DNA from: JADFNO01 sp965369945
Lineage (GTDB): Bacteria > Planctomycetota > Phycisphaerae > Phycisphaerales > SM1A02
Direction of reading: 5' to 3'
Length of the DNA stretch: 13,430 nucleotides
Assembly: GCA_965369945.1 (NCBI GenBank)
Contig: CBDUST010000104.1
Location: 1-13,430 of the forward strand
Made by a program: the position numbers and the translations under genes. Every line of letters begins with the position of its first letter. The first letter of the stretch is position 1. The notes under the pieces were generated by a model. That model worked only from the letters and a program-made list of their open reading frames with translations, made no database searches and was not told where the DNA came from. Positions 1 to 7,037 of this stretch are shown here, piece by piece.

Positions 1-830
1 CCGCTGATCGCCAGCAGCAGCGGCGCGAGCCTGTGATACAGCAGGTCAGTCGCCACGCCGCCGTTGTAGGCGAAGTATTTACGGAACCTGAAAAAGTGGT
101 CCGCATTCCACGGAATGTTTTCCGCGAGACCCCATTCGTGTCCCAGCCAACGATCCCACCAAACGTAGCCGTCGGAATCGGTTGTATTGCGCGGGCCGGC
201 ATCGGGATCGATGTGCCAGTTGAACTGTCCGCCGCGTGAGTTGCGGCAATAACTTCCCTGACTCCACGTCACCTTTCCGATGCGACCGGCTTCGATCGCT
301 TCGCGGGCTTTCCAAAAACGATCTTCACTCCTTCCTTGCGGCCCAACCTGCAACGTCCGCTCATACCGTTTTACCGCATCCCGACATTCGATCGCCTGTT
401 CGATAGTCAACGACAACGGTTTTTCGCAGTACACGTCCTTGCCAGCCTGCATCGCTTCGATCGCAATCTTGGTATGCCAATGGTCGGGCGTGGCGATGAC
501 GATCGCATCCACATCGTTGTCATCCAACACGTCGCGGTATTCCATCGTGCCGCTGCTATCATTGCCTTGGATGATTCCGATCGAGCGATTCAATCGCCGG
601 CGGTATACATCGCACACGCGGGTCACGAGCAGGTTGTCCGCATCTTTGCGTTTCATCAGGTTGCGGGTATGTCCGGTGCCCATGCCGCCGGTTCCGATGA
701 CCGCGATGTTCAGTCGATCGTTGGCCCCTAATACCCGCGCCCAGCTCGCAGCCGGGCTACCGAGAATTACGGATGCCGCGGCCGTGGTCTGCATGAACTG
801 ACGTCGCGATACGTTGTCATAACCCGCCAT
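1..830 (-). CDS. Gfo/Idh/MocA-family oxidoreductase, Tat-exported (C-terminus beyond window)
   Basis: This is a predicted NAD(P)-dependent sugar or inositol dehydrogenase-like protein, exported folded to the periplasm. The frame is open from the ATG at 830-828 to the left edge (276 codons visible), so the C-terminal half of the usual ~400-450 residues is missing. A GAGGAG ribosome site lies just upstream of the ATG. Residues 8-12 read SRRQF, a twin-arginine motif, followed by a hydrophobic stretch ending near ASWA (28-31). The Rossmann motif GTGGMGTGH is at 46-54. DHWH (116-119) precedes the family hallmark EKP at 136-138, whose lysine is usually catalytic. The end of the visible part, around GGVATDLLYH, belongs to the substrate domain. 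Planctomycetes carry many such paralogues and the substrate cannot be told. It is divergent from the DUF885 gene across 100 bases. Family assignment is firm; the reaction is not. Confidence 0.93.
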   Translation of the reverse strand, partial: MAGYDNVSRRQFMQTTAAASVILGSPAASWARVLGANDRLNIAVIGTGGMGTGHTRNLMKRKDADNLLVTRVCDVYRRRLNRSIGIIQGNDSSGTMEYRDVLDDNDVDAIVIATPDHWHTKIAIEAMQAGKDVYCEKPLSLTIEQAIECRDAVKRYERTLQVGPQGRSEDRFWKAREAIEAGRIGKVTWSQGSYCRNSRGGQFNWHIDPDAGPRNTTDSDGYVWWDRWLGHEWGLAENIPWNADHFFRFRKYFAYNGGVATDLLYHRLAPLLLAIS

Positions 831-919
831 GATCTGTTCTCCTCAATATGGATTGCCAGCAGCCAGGCCACATGGTGAATTGTTTGGGCTCAGCTTGCAA
901 CAACGAACGGCCCGCATGG

Positions 920-931
920 TACCCTAGGGTA
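920..931. promoter_or_regulatory. 12-bp perfect palindrome touching the DUF885 start codon
   Basis: TACCCTAGGGTA is a perfect palindrome whose last base is the A of the ATG at 931. It sits in the short divergent region between the oxidoreductase and the peptidase. There is no clear Shine-Dalgarno sequence other than AGGG inside the palindrome. It could be an operator, a start-site hairpin, or chance. Confidence 0.3.
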
Positions 932-2721
932 TGCGCAAGTACATCCTCAACTCGATCTTCATTGTCCTTTGGCTCACCGCGGCCGCGTTTTCCCAAGATG
1001 AGCAATCAGCCGATGCCCGCAGCCTCCATCAGCTCTTTGATCAACAGTTTCAGTGGCGAATGGAGCAGTTCCCTCAGATGGCGATGGCCCGAGGCGATTA
1101 CTCCAACGCGGATCGGATCGCAGACACCAGTCTACGAGCGATTGAAAGTCGGCATCAGCAGACCAAAGCGTTTCTCGACCAACTCCGGCTGATTGATCGA
1201 CCGAATCTGAGCGCTGACGATCGCCTCAATTATGATCTCTTTGAGTTGCAACTTACGCGCAGCATTGAGGGCCATCGTTTCCGTAGCTTCCTCATGCCAG
1301 TCGGCAGTCGGGAAGGGATCCACCAGAGCATCCCGCAGATGGCCGACCGCGTTCGCTTCAGTAGCGCCGAAGACTACCATAATTACCTGGCGCGCCTCAC
1401 TCAGATTCCACAAGCGCTGGACAACATGATCGTGCGGATGCGCTTAGGGATCGACGAGCAGCGCACGCCCGCTAAGGTCACGCTTGCCGGGCTCCCCGCA
1501 CAGCTGGAATCCATCATTGAAGGCGATGCGCTTGATGCGCTTGGTGCGCCGTTTGACAATCTTCCATCGCAAATCGACTCGGATCAGCGGGTCGGGTTGA
1601 GCATGGCGTTCAGTTTCGTGTCCCAAGAGTTGCGTGTTGCCCTGCGCCGTTACGCGAACTACATAAACGATGAGTATTTGCCGAATTGTCGTGATACGGT
1701 CGCGGCCATAGACCTACCTGATGGGGCGGATTACTACAACCATCAACTGCGAACCTATACGACCACCGATCTGACCGCTCAAGAGATCCACGACATCGGA
1801 CTTTCCGAAGTCGCGCGCATCCGCGCTGAGATGCTCGATGTCATCCGTCAAAGCGATTTCCTTGAACACAATGCCCAGTCAGGATCGCTTGGTGATGATG
1901 CGCTTTTTGAGGCGTTTGTGAATTACCTGCGCAGCGATGCGCGTTTCTATCACACGTCTGAAGAGAATCTGCTCACCGGGTATCGGGCGATTTGCAAGGA
2001 AGTGGACGGATGGCTGCCCAAACTCTTCGGGACGCTGCCTCGTTTGCCTTATGGCGTCAAGGAAATCCCCGGATTCATGGCGCCAACCCAAACCACGGCC
2101 TATTACCAGCAAGGCGATATCCGCAACGCCGAGGCGGGGTTCTTCATGGCCAACACTTATGCGCTGGATCAACGCCCCAAGTATGAAATGATTCCACTGG
2201 CGATGCACGAAGCCATGCCCGGGCATCACCTTCAGATCGCGATCGCCCAAGAACTCCGAGACCTGCCCGAGTTCCGCAAGAACGCATACTTCATTGCGTT
2301 CGGCGAAGGATGGGCGCTTTACTCCGAACGCCTGGGGATCGAGGCGGGCATGTACGAAGATCCCTACGACGACTTCGGCCGACTGTTGTATGAGATGTGG
2401 CGGGCGTGTCGATTGGTCGTCGATCCCGGAATGCACGCGCTGGGGTGGTCGCGCGATCGTGCGATTCAGTACATGGTCCACAACACCGCGCTGAGTGAAC
2501 TGAACATCCAAAACGAGATCGATCGGTACATCGGCTGGCCCGGCCAGGCGTGCGCGTACAAGATCGGTGAGCTGAAGATTCGCGAATTGCGCAAACGATC
2601 TGAGGACAAGCTCGGCGAGCGCTTCGACGTCCGCGCGTTCCACGACACTATCCTCGGCGCAGGTTCCCTTCCGCTGACGGTCCTCGAAACACGAATCGAT
2701 GAGTGGATCGAATCGCAATAG
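931..2721 (+). CDS. DUF885-family secreted zinc metallopeptidase-like protein
   Basis: This is a 596-residue protein with an N-terminal signal peptide (basic MRK, hydrophobic core, likely cleavage after AAAFS near residue 21), so it acts outside the cytoplasm. The metallopeptidase signature HEAMPGHH is at 426-433 (the HExxxGHH form typical of DUF885), and the second-helix motif GEGWALYSE is at 458-466, which supplies a further zinc-ligand glutamate. Length and motif spacing match the family (about 550-620 residues). DUF885 proteins are thought to be peptidases related to the M3/M32 gluzincins; substrates are mostly unknown. The ATG at 931 is chosen because it gives a complete signal peptide. 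It has only a weak AGGG as ribosome site, possibly shared with a palindrome at the start codon. No partner gene is evident downstream. Confidence 0.93.
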   Translation: MRKYILNSIFIVLWLTAAAFSQDEQSADARSLHQLFDQQFQWRMEQFPQMAMARGDYSNADRIADTSLRAIESRHQQTKAFLDQLRLIDRPNLSADDRLNYDLFELQLTRSIEGHRFRSFLMPVGSREGIHQSIPQMADRVRFSSAEDYHNYLARLTQIPQALDNMIVRMRLGIDEQRTPAKVTLAGLPAQLESIIEGDALDALGAPFDNLPSQIDSDQRVGLSMAFSFVSQELRVALRRYANYINDEYLPNCRDTVAAIDLPDGADYYNHQLRTYTTTDLTAQEIHDIGLSEVARIRAEMLDVIRQSDFLEHNAQSGSLGDDALFEAFVNYLRSDARFYHTSEENLLTGYRAICKEVDGWLPKLFGTLPRLPYGVKEIPGFMAPTQTTAYYQQGDIRNAEAGFFMANTYALDQRPKYEMIPLAMHEAMPGHHLQIAIAQELRDLPEFRKNAYFIAFGEGWALYSERLGIEAGMYEDPYDDFGRLLYEMWRACRLVVDPGMHALGWSRDRAIQYMVHNTALSELNIQNEIDRYIGWPGQACAYKIGELKIRELRKRSEDKLGERFDVRAFHDTILGAGSLPLTVLETRIDEWIESQ

Positions 2722-2755
2722 CGACGAGAGGCCGCCGTGAAATGTCGCCCGGTAG

Positions 2756-2857
2756 TATTTAATCCTGAAAAATGACAGAAACTTACTGGAAGGTTTGGCC
2801 CTTCAACAAATCGCCGACCGCCTCAAGCTCACGATCGGAATCGTCACGGCTAAGTGA
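2756..2857 (+). pseudogene. Possible relic of a helix-turn-helix (sigma region 4/LuxR-like) C-terminus
   Basis: The 185-base gap after the peptidase contains a short open stretch ending in TGA (2855-2857). Its translation includes LLEGLALQQIADRLKLTIG, which resembles the recognition-helix segment at the end of ECF sigma factors and LuxR-type regulators (typically ..L.EG.S..EIA..L..S.GTVK..). There is no start codon and no upstream domain, and a stop lies just before it (2753-2755). I read it as a truncated gene end. The match is by eye and short, so chance is possible. Confidence 0.3.
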
Positions 2858-2906
2858 GTACGCTTTATCGTGAGTACAACGTACATAGCCGCACGAAGTT
2901 AGTTGC

Positions 2907-3845
2907 TCATCTCGGTGGTGTAGACGCTGAGATCCCACATTCTCTCTCTAGCCATGTCTCGGCACTCTGACCTTCAAGCAACGGACACGCGATCTTCGCG
3001 CCGTGGCGGACCAGCAACGAGAGCGTATCTTCGTGATGTTGTTTGTTCGGCTCAGCTTCTACGATGCGGAATAGTTCTAACCCACTCCGCGTAAGCGGAT
3101 AAGCGTCGAAAGGCTCGATGTGTCCGCTTTCAGGATGGCCGAATAAGACATAGATAGATTGACCATGTGCAATCACCGACCCTGTCGATAACGTCTGCTC
3201 CAGGAAACTCTGGCATTGGACGAGGCCGAGCGCGTCAAGCTGCAAACAGTCGTCAAATTGAACCCCGTACCTTCGGAGTGGTTGGCCGGGCATCTCGGGT
3301 GATACACCATCGTCATAATCTTCATCGAGAGGTACGAAGCCGAAATCTTCCCCGTACCAAACAAGACCGCAGAGTCGCTCGAAGCATTCTGCGTCCGGCC
3401 AGCTGAGTTCTTTGACGATCCCAAGTGTTCGCCTTGAGCACCTGCCTGGCTCGGCGACCTCCTGCGCCAGCAACTTTGCCCATATCTTCTGGAGATGTTC
3501 GTCCGATACGTCCGCCGCATCTGCAAAGAACCGCGACATCCAATCCGGATCGACCGGTTCCTCGGAAACAGTTTCAGGCAACAACTTCGCTGCGGAATCG
3601 ACGATCGTTTCGATATTCTCTTGCCGCCTCACTTCCTGTATGGCAAGCCGCCGCGCCGCTCGTTTGGCAACTTCAATCTCTGCGTCAGCAAAAATGAGCA
3701 TCGCATCAGCTTCAGCCTTGGCCTTCCTGCGAATACGGGTTGGTTCGTAGACAGCGCCAACCGCCCCAGAAACCGATTCGATCAGCTTGGTCAGCGGCTT
3801 CGATAGGTCGCCGACATCTACAACGGCTAATTTCGATTCGCCCAT
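2907..3845 (-). CDS. DUF2806 domain-containing protein, function unknown
   Basis: This 312-residue protein appears cytosolic, with no signal peptide or clear membrane helix. The N-terminus (about 14-40: SKPLTKLIE... YEPTRIRRKAKAEA) and the segment SEEPVDPDWMSRFF (about 94-107), followed by SDEHLQKIWAKLLAQEV (114-130), match what I know of the DUF2806 family. Residues 38-88 are rich in alternating charged and alanine residues and probably form a long helix or coiled coil. The start at 3845 is supported by a purine-rich GGGGTAGGG just upstream. It is divergent from the SIR2-like gene with 137 bases between them. DUF2806 has no established biochemical role. It occurs in accessory regions, but a link to defence is inference here. 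Confidence 0.82.
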   Translation of the reverse strand: MGESKLAVVDVGDLSKPLTKLIESVSGAVGAVYEPTRIRRKAKAEADAMLIFADAEIEVAKRAARRLAIQEVRRQENIETIVDSAAKLLPETVSEEPVDPDWMSRFFADAADVSDEHLQKIWAKLLAQEVAEPGRCSRRTLGIVKELSWPDAECFERLCGLVWYGEDFGFVPLDEDYDDGVSPEMPGQPLRRYGVQFDDCLQLDALGLVQCQSFLEQTLSTGSVIAHGQSIYVLFGHPESGHIEPFDAYPLTRSGLELFRIVEAEPNKQHHEDTLSLLVRHGAKIACPLLEGQSAETWLERECGISASTPPR

Positions 3846-3880
3846 GCTACCCTACCCCTGTATAGACAGCTCATTCATCA

Positions 3881-3901
3881 CCGTAGCTTACGTCGCTACG
3901 G
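3881..3901. promoter_or_regulatory. Inverted repeat between divergent DUF2806 and SIR2-like genes
   Basis: CCGTAGC (3881-3887), a 7-base spacer (TTACGTC), and GCTACGG (3895-3901) form a perfect 7-7-7 inverted repeat. It lies 36 bases upstream of the DUF2806 start and 81 bases upstream of the SIR2-like start. The position fits an operator controlling a divergent pair, or a hairpin in the SIR2-like leader. It has no T-tract, so it is unlikely to be a terminator. Confidence 0.4.
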
Positions 3902-3982
3902 CCTGTATTCCAGTCCGCCAGGCAGCGCGAATCGCGCCGCATCACTTGATAAAGACACCGATTGCTGGCACATTAGCTGATT

Positions 3983-4894
3983 ATGGCAGCACCACGACTA
4001 GTTCTGTTCGGAGCCGGTGCGAGTTACGGTAGCTCGGGGATCATCCCTTGTTCGCCGCCTCTTGGAAAACAGTTGTTCCCTGTGCTGAGACGCGCCTTCC
4101 CGGCTTCCTGGGGTTCGTTTTCTGAAGAACTTGAGATCGCTTTTCGTGAGCATTTCGAAGTCGGGATGGTCGCTCTCCTTGCGAAATATCCAAAGGCGGT
4201 CCAGCCGCTCGAACCGGGAGCGCCCTCGCCCCACGCGCTTATGCAGGATCTAGCAAGATTCTTCCTCACCTTTGAATTAGCGCCAGGATGCGGTGATTCC
4301 TACTCTCGTTTCTTGGTAGCTTTGCTCCAATCACCGCATGGGCTAGGGACGCGCTTCGCGACGTTGAACTACGAGCATCTGATTGAGCGAGCAATGGGTC
4401 AGCTTGCGCTCAAGCAGTCGGTGCTGCGCCCGCACGGAGGGTGTCAGTTATGGCCAGTCGGAGGCGGCCAGATCTTTAGTGGCCCCAATCGAGCGTTCGG
4501 TCAAGGGATGCACAGCATTTCCTCTAGGGTCCGCGCAGCTAGTTCTCCGAGAATTTCGGGGTGTTTGAGTTCTCAAGGAACGGTCAAATACCCATGTATG
4601 GCCATGTACATGCCCGGGAAGATCACTCAAATCGGACAACGATATCTGCGTCGGAACCAAGCGAGATTTCGATACCAAGTTCACAGAAGCCGTACCGTCG
4701 TGCTAATTGGCGCATGCCCTTGGCCTGCGGACGATCATCTGTGGCCAACGATATTCGATACCGACGCCCGAATCTTGTTCGTGGGAGGAAAGGACGACTT
4801 TGAAAAGTTGATCAAGTGGCGTAACGGCCGCGAGACTCTCTTCATAGGTGAGCGCTTCGAGGACTCGATCAACGATCTTGTGGCTGAAATGTAG
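3983..4894 (+). CDS. SIR2-like NAD-binding fold protein
   Basis: This is a 303-residue predicted cytosolic protein. The N-terminal GAGASYGSSGIIP (10-22) matches the NAD-binding loop of SIR2-like folds. TLNYEHLIE (127-135) corresponds to the (T/S)xNYD..le motif with its asparagine, and RPHGGCQLWP (149-158) to the HG segment with the catalytic histidine. VVLIGACPWPADDHLWP (239-255) matches the late strand-loop (v.viG.s...D..iw) that closes the fold. All core residues expected for NAD binding or hydrolysis are present. Family members act as NADase effectors in several anti-phage systems or as deacetylases; which applies here is not known. The central part (about 175-205) is poorly conserved by eye but the frame is unbroken. 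No clear ribosome site precedes the ATG. It sits back-to-back with the DUF2806 gene and beside a toxin-antitoxin operon. Confidence 0.72.
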   Translation: MAAPRLVLFGAGASYGSSGIIPCSPPLGKQLFPVLRRAFPASWGSFSEELEIAFREHFEVGMVALLAKYPKAVQPLEPGAPSPHALMQDLARFFLTFELAPGCGDSYSRFLVALLQSPHGLGTRFATLNYEHLIERAMGQLALKQSVLRPHGGCQLWPVGGGQIFSGPNRAFGQGMHSISSRVRAASSPRISGCLSSQGTVKYPCMAMYMPGKITQIGQRYLRRNQARFRYQVHRSRTVVLIGACPWPADDHLWPTIFDTDARILFVGGKDDFEKLIKWRNGRETLFIGERFEDSINDLVAEM

Positions 4895-4939
4895 GCTCCA
4901 TTTCGACCAAGAATAGCGCGCTTGTTCAATCAATATACG

Positions 4940-4959
4940 CCTCGGGATCATCGCCGAGG
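4940..4959. terminator. Possible hairpin downstream of the SIR2-like gene
   Basis: CCTCGG (4940-4945) and CCGAGG (4954-4959) can form a 6-bp stem with an 8-base loop, 45 bases after the SIR2-like stop. No T-tract follows. It is a weak candidate for transcription termination or mRNA 3'-end protection. Confidence 0.25.
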
Positions 4960-5052
4960 ATGTGGAGGGCATAAGTCGCGACAGGTTCGTTAAATCCGGA
5001 ATCGCAATAGCAGCATCAAGACAAGATAGTTTGATCGCAGTGCTCAGCTCGG

Positions 5053-5082
5053 TTGATTCTTTCAAGATTCGTATGGTACAAT
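5053..5082 (+). promoter_or_regulatory. Sigma70-like promoter of the toxin-antitoxin operon
   Basis: TTGATT (5053-5058), an 18-base spacer and TACAAT (5077-5082) form a good -35/-10 pair. The -10 box ends six bases before the ATG at 5089. Transcription would therefore start about at the start codon, implying a leaderless or nearly leaderless mRNA. No ribosome-binding site is seen upstream of that ATG, which agrees. Confidence 0.5.
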
Positions 5083-5088
5083 GAAACT

Positions 5089-5334
5089 ATGACGTCGGAA
5101 GCTCGCAAATTGTTCCAAGATGCGCTTCATCTCACCGATCAGGATCGAGCTGATCTGGCCGCGAACCTTATTGAAAGTCTGGATCGGACGGTCGACGAAG
5201 GCGTAGACGAAGCGTGGGAATCAGAGGTGACTCGCCGAATGAAGGACCTTGACGGCGAGGCGATCCAGCCAGTGCCGTGGCCGGAAGCACGCCGCAAGAT
5301 TCTTGGAACTTCCAATGACTCAGCCAGCGCTTGA
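5089..5334 (+). CDS. Addiction-module antitoxin (PF09720/TIGR02574-like)
   Basis: This 81-residue acidic protein begins MTSEARKLFQDALHL and contains LTDQDRADLAANLIESLD (about 15-32). That is the characteristic N-terminus of the short 'addiction module component' antitoxins that neutralise ParE/RelE-fold toxins. The second half (EAWESEVTRRMKDLDGE, then VPWPEARRKI) is the usual toxin-binding C-terminus with the conserved ...pW.e....i element. An in-frame TTG lies upstream at 5053, but it falls inside the promoter -35 box, and family alignment supports the ATG at 5089. The 3' end overlaps the toxin start by 20 bases, so the pair is translationally coupled. The gene is intact although its toxin partner is frameshifted. 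Confidence 0.9.
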   Translation: MTSEARKLFQDALHLTDQDRADLAANLIESLDRTVDEGVDEAWESEVTRRMKDLDGEAIQPVPWPEARRKILGTSNDSASA

Positions 5335-5618
5335 GTTCCACCCCGAAGCGATCGCCGAAGCACGCGCAGCTCACTCCTGGTACGCCCAGAGTAGCACCGG
5401 AGCAGCCGATGCGTTCATCGACGAAGTGGATTACGCGATGGAGCAAATCGCTGCCGCCCCTGATCGTTGGCCGATCTTTGCGCCGAAGCGCCCGGCGATA
5501 CTTGCTTCGGCGTTTCCCCTACATGATTGTCTATCGGCAAACCGACACCGCAATCCAGATACTCGCCGTCGCTCATGCCAGGCGGCGACCCGGCTATTGG
5601 AAGAAACGCGAATCCTGA
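5315..5618 (+). pseudogene. ParE/RelE-family toxin, frameshifted
   Basis: Frame 1 from the ATG at 5315 encodes MTQPALEFHPEAIAEARAAH, then the family's WYA.....AADAFIDEVD segment and APDRWPIFAP. It then runs into unrelated sequence. The +1 frame takes over with ARRYLLRRFPYMIVYRQ, AVAHARRRPGYW and a stop at 5618, which is the exact expected toxin C-terminus. Removing a single base near 5485-5495 (for example one A of the GAA in CCGAAGC) joins both halves into a standard 100-residue protein. ParE/RelE-type toxins inhibit gyrase or cleave mRNA; the subfamily cannot be settled here. Either the toxin has been inactivated or the base is a sequencing error. The preceding antitoxin is intact and overlaps by 20 bases. 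Confidence 0.85.
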
Positions 5619-5636
5619 GCGCGCGTAGGAGACGCA

Positions 5637-6836
5637 ATGCTACTCACACGACACCTTCCGCAGGCTCTGATCGTCGTGGCACTCATCGGCTGCGCGCCTT
5701 TAGCGTTGGCCGAGCAGACTCCAACCAAGGCGTCGGCGGGAGATACATCCGATCAACAAACGCAGTTGACTGCCGCGATTGACCAAGCAATCTCGCGCGG
5801 TGTTCAGATCATTCTCCGAATGCAAGAAGGTGATGAAGAAGCTGAGTGGCCGTATGAAGGCGTGTACCGTGTCAAGGGTGTGATCCCAATAGGCTATCGC
5901 GTGGGTGGTTCGGCCATTGCAGCCGATGCGTTGATCCTCGCACCGGGGTATGAAGATGATGCCAAACGCCATGCAGCCGTGCGCCGTGCGTGTGTGTTCA
6001 TCACCAGCAGTATCGATCACCCGCTGATGGCCCACCATTTCGAAGCGCGCTACGACGTGCGCGGATGGGGCTATACCTACGGGCTCAATCATTTGCTGCG
6101 GCTCAAGAAGGGCAATCTTGTGCCGAAAGGTCTTGCTGATCAGGTCGAAGCGGCGATCCGTTTCTTCATCGACGGGATCGAAGCGACGGTTATTCCCGAG
6201 CGTGGTGGTTGGAACTACGCGCGCCGAGCCGGCTTCAACAAGCCCGGATCGCCTTCGCCGTTTATGACCGCTCCGACGTTGCAAGCACTTTTCGCAGCGG
6301 TCGATCAGGGGTATCGCGTGAACGAACGAATGATCGCCGATGCCCTGGACGCATTGGAAGGCGCGCGCACGCCTACCGGCTCCTTCGTCTACTCGGGTGA
6401 TCAAGCCAACCGAAGTCGTTCCGCAGTTCCGGGGGCGACAGGGCGCATGGCCGTGGCCGAATCAACGCTCTACCTCGCCGGCCGCTCATCAATCGAGCGC
6501 ATTCGTGGCTCGATCGATGCGTTTATTGTGCATTGGCAATGGCTTGACGCCCGGCGCGCCAAGACCGGCACGCATAAGGCGCCGTACGGCATCGCACCGT
6601 ATTACTTTTATTACGCGCACTATTACGCCGCCCAAGCCGTGGAGCTGTTACCTGAACACGAGCGGGCCGAGTATCGCCGGCGCATCAACGAGCTGCTGTT
6701 TTCCGTACAACTTGAAGACGGTTCATGGAACGACCGCGTTTTTGAGCGCTCGACCAACTACGGCACGGCAATGGCCATTCAAGCCTTGATGATGCCCAAT
6801 TCGCCGCTACCCGTGCGCTTGAAACAGACGGAATGA
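5637..6836 (+). CDS. Exported protein with squalene-cyclase/prenyltransferase-like toroid repeats
   Basis: This 399-residue protein has an AGGAG ribosome site five bases before the ATG. The N-terminus (about 1-26, hydrophobic LIVVALIGCAPLALA) is an export signal. LIGC at 16-19 fits a lipobox, so it may be a lipoprotein, or it may be cleaved after ALA by signal peptidase I. The mature part is alpha-helical with spaced aromatic/glycine motifs such as RGGWNYA (W192), GSFVYSG and EDGSW (360-364). These resemble repeats of the terpenoid-cyclase/prenyltransferase alpha-alpha toroid. The DxDD or metal-site residues of true cyclases were not recognised, so a binding or structural role is as likely as catalysis. 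It starts 18 bases after the broken toxin and may be partly read through from that operon. Confidence 0.75.
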   Translation: MLLTRHLPQALIVVALIGCAPLALAEQTPTKASAGDTSDQQTQLTAAIDQAISRGVQIILRMQEGDEEAEWPYEGVYRVKGVIPIGYRVGGSAIAADALILAPGYEDDAKRHAAVRRACVFITSSIDHPLMAHHFEARYDVRGWGYTYGLNHLLRLKKGNLVPKGLADQVEAAIRFFIDGIEATVIPERGGWNYARRAGFNKPGSPSPFMTAPTLQALFAAVDQGYRVNERMIADALDALEGARTPTGSFVYSGDQANRSRSAVPGATGRMAVAESTLYLAGRSSIERIRGSIDAFIVHWQWLDARRAKTGTHKAPYGIAPYYFYYAHYYAAQAVELLPEHERAEYRRRINELLFSVQLEDGSWNDRVFERSTNYGTAMAIQALMMPNSPLPVRLKQTE

Positions 6837-6931
6837 CTGTCTGAATGCCGAAACCGCCCGATCGGTTCGTCAATGCCGGATCATTGTGCCCATCCCCCCG
6901 TCGACTTGCCATCTCAAGGTGATATCAGCGC

Positions 6932-6960
6932 TTGATTGACCGTGCAGTTGGCTGTATTCT
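6932..6960 (+). promoter_or_regulatory. Candidate promoter of the S8 protease gene
   Basis: TTGATT (6932-6937), a 17-base spacer and TATTCT (6955-6960) resemble a sigma70-type promoter about 77 bases before the start codon. A five-base inverted repeat, TCAAG/CTTGA (6914-6918 and 6931-6935), overlaps the -35 box and could be part of an operator. Nothing else was recognised in the 6837-7037 gap. Confidence 0.4.
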
Positions 6961-7037
6961 GATAGATAAGGCACAGAGGATGAAAAGCGCCCTGATTTCC
7001 TTCTGTCAGTGCTGGGCAAAATCGGAGGAGTTCCCTA

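Noticed and set aside
280..801. Plus-strand open frames of 173 and 131 codons
   Set aside because: They are antisense to the Gfo/Idh/MocA gene, whose motifs (SRRQF, GTGGMG, EKP) fix the coding strand.
1879..2718. 279-codon open frame on the minus strand
   Set aside because: It lies wholly inside the DUF885 gene, which has a signal peptide and zinc motifs; the antisense product has no recognisable motif and is a shadow of codon bias.
2855..2877. Direct repeat TGAGTAC spaced 16 bases apart, downstream of the DUF2806 gene
   Set aside because: Seven bases occurring twice in a short spacer is within chance, and the position at a 3' end does not suggest an operator.
4440..4620. Possible frameshift in the middle of the SIR2-like gene
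   Set aside because: Neighbouring frames look open here, but the original frame keeps sensible family sequence on both sides (HGG...LWP before, YPCMAMYMPGK after), so no shift is needed.
6852..6867. Small inverted repeat AACCG/CGGTT after the toroid gene
   Set aside because: Five base pairs with no T-tract is too weak to call a terminator.
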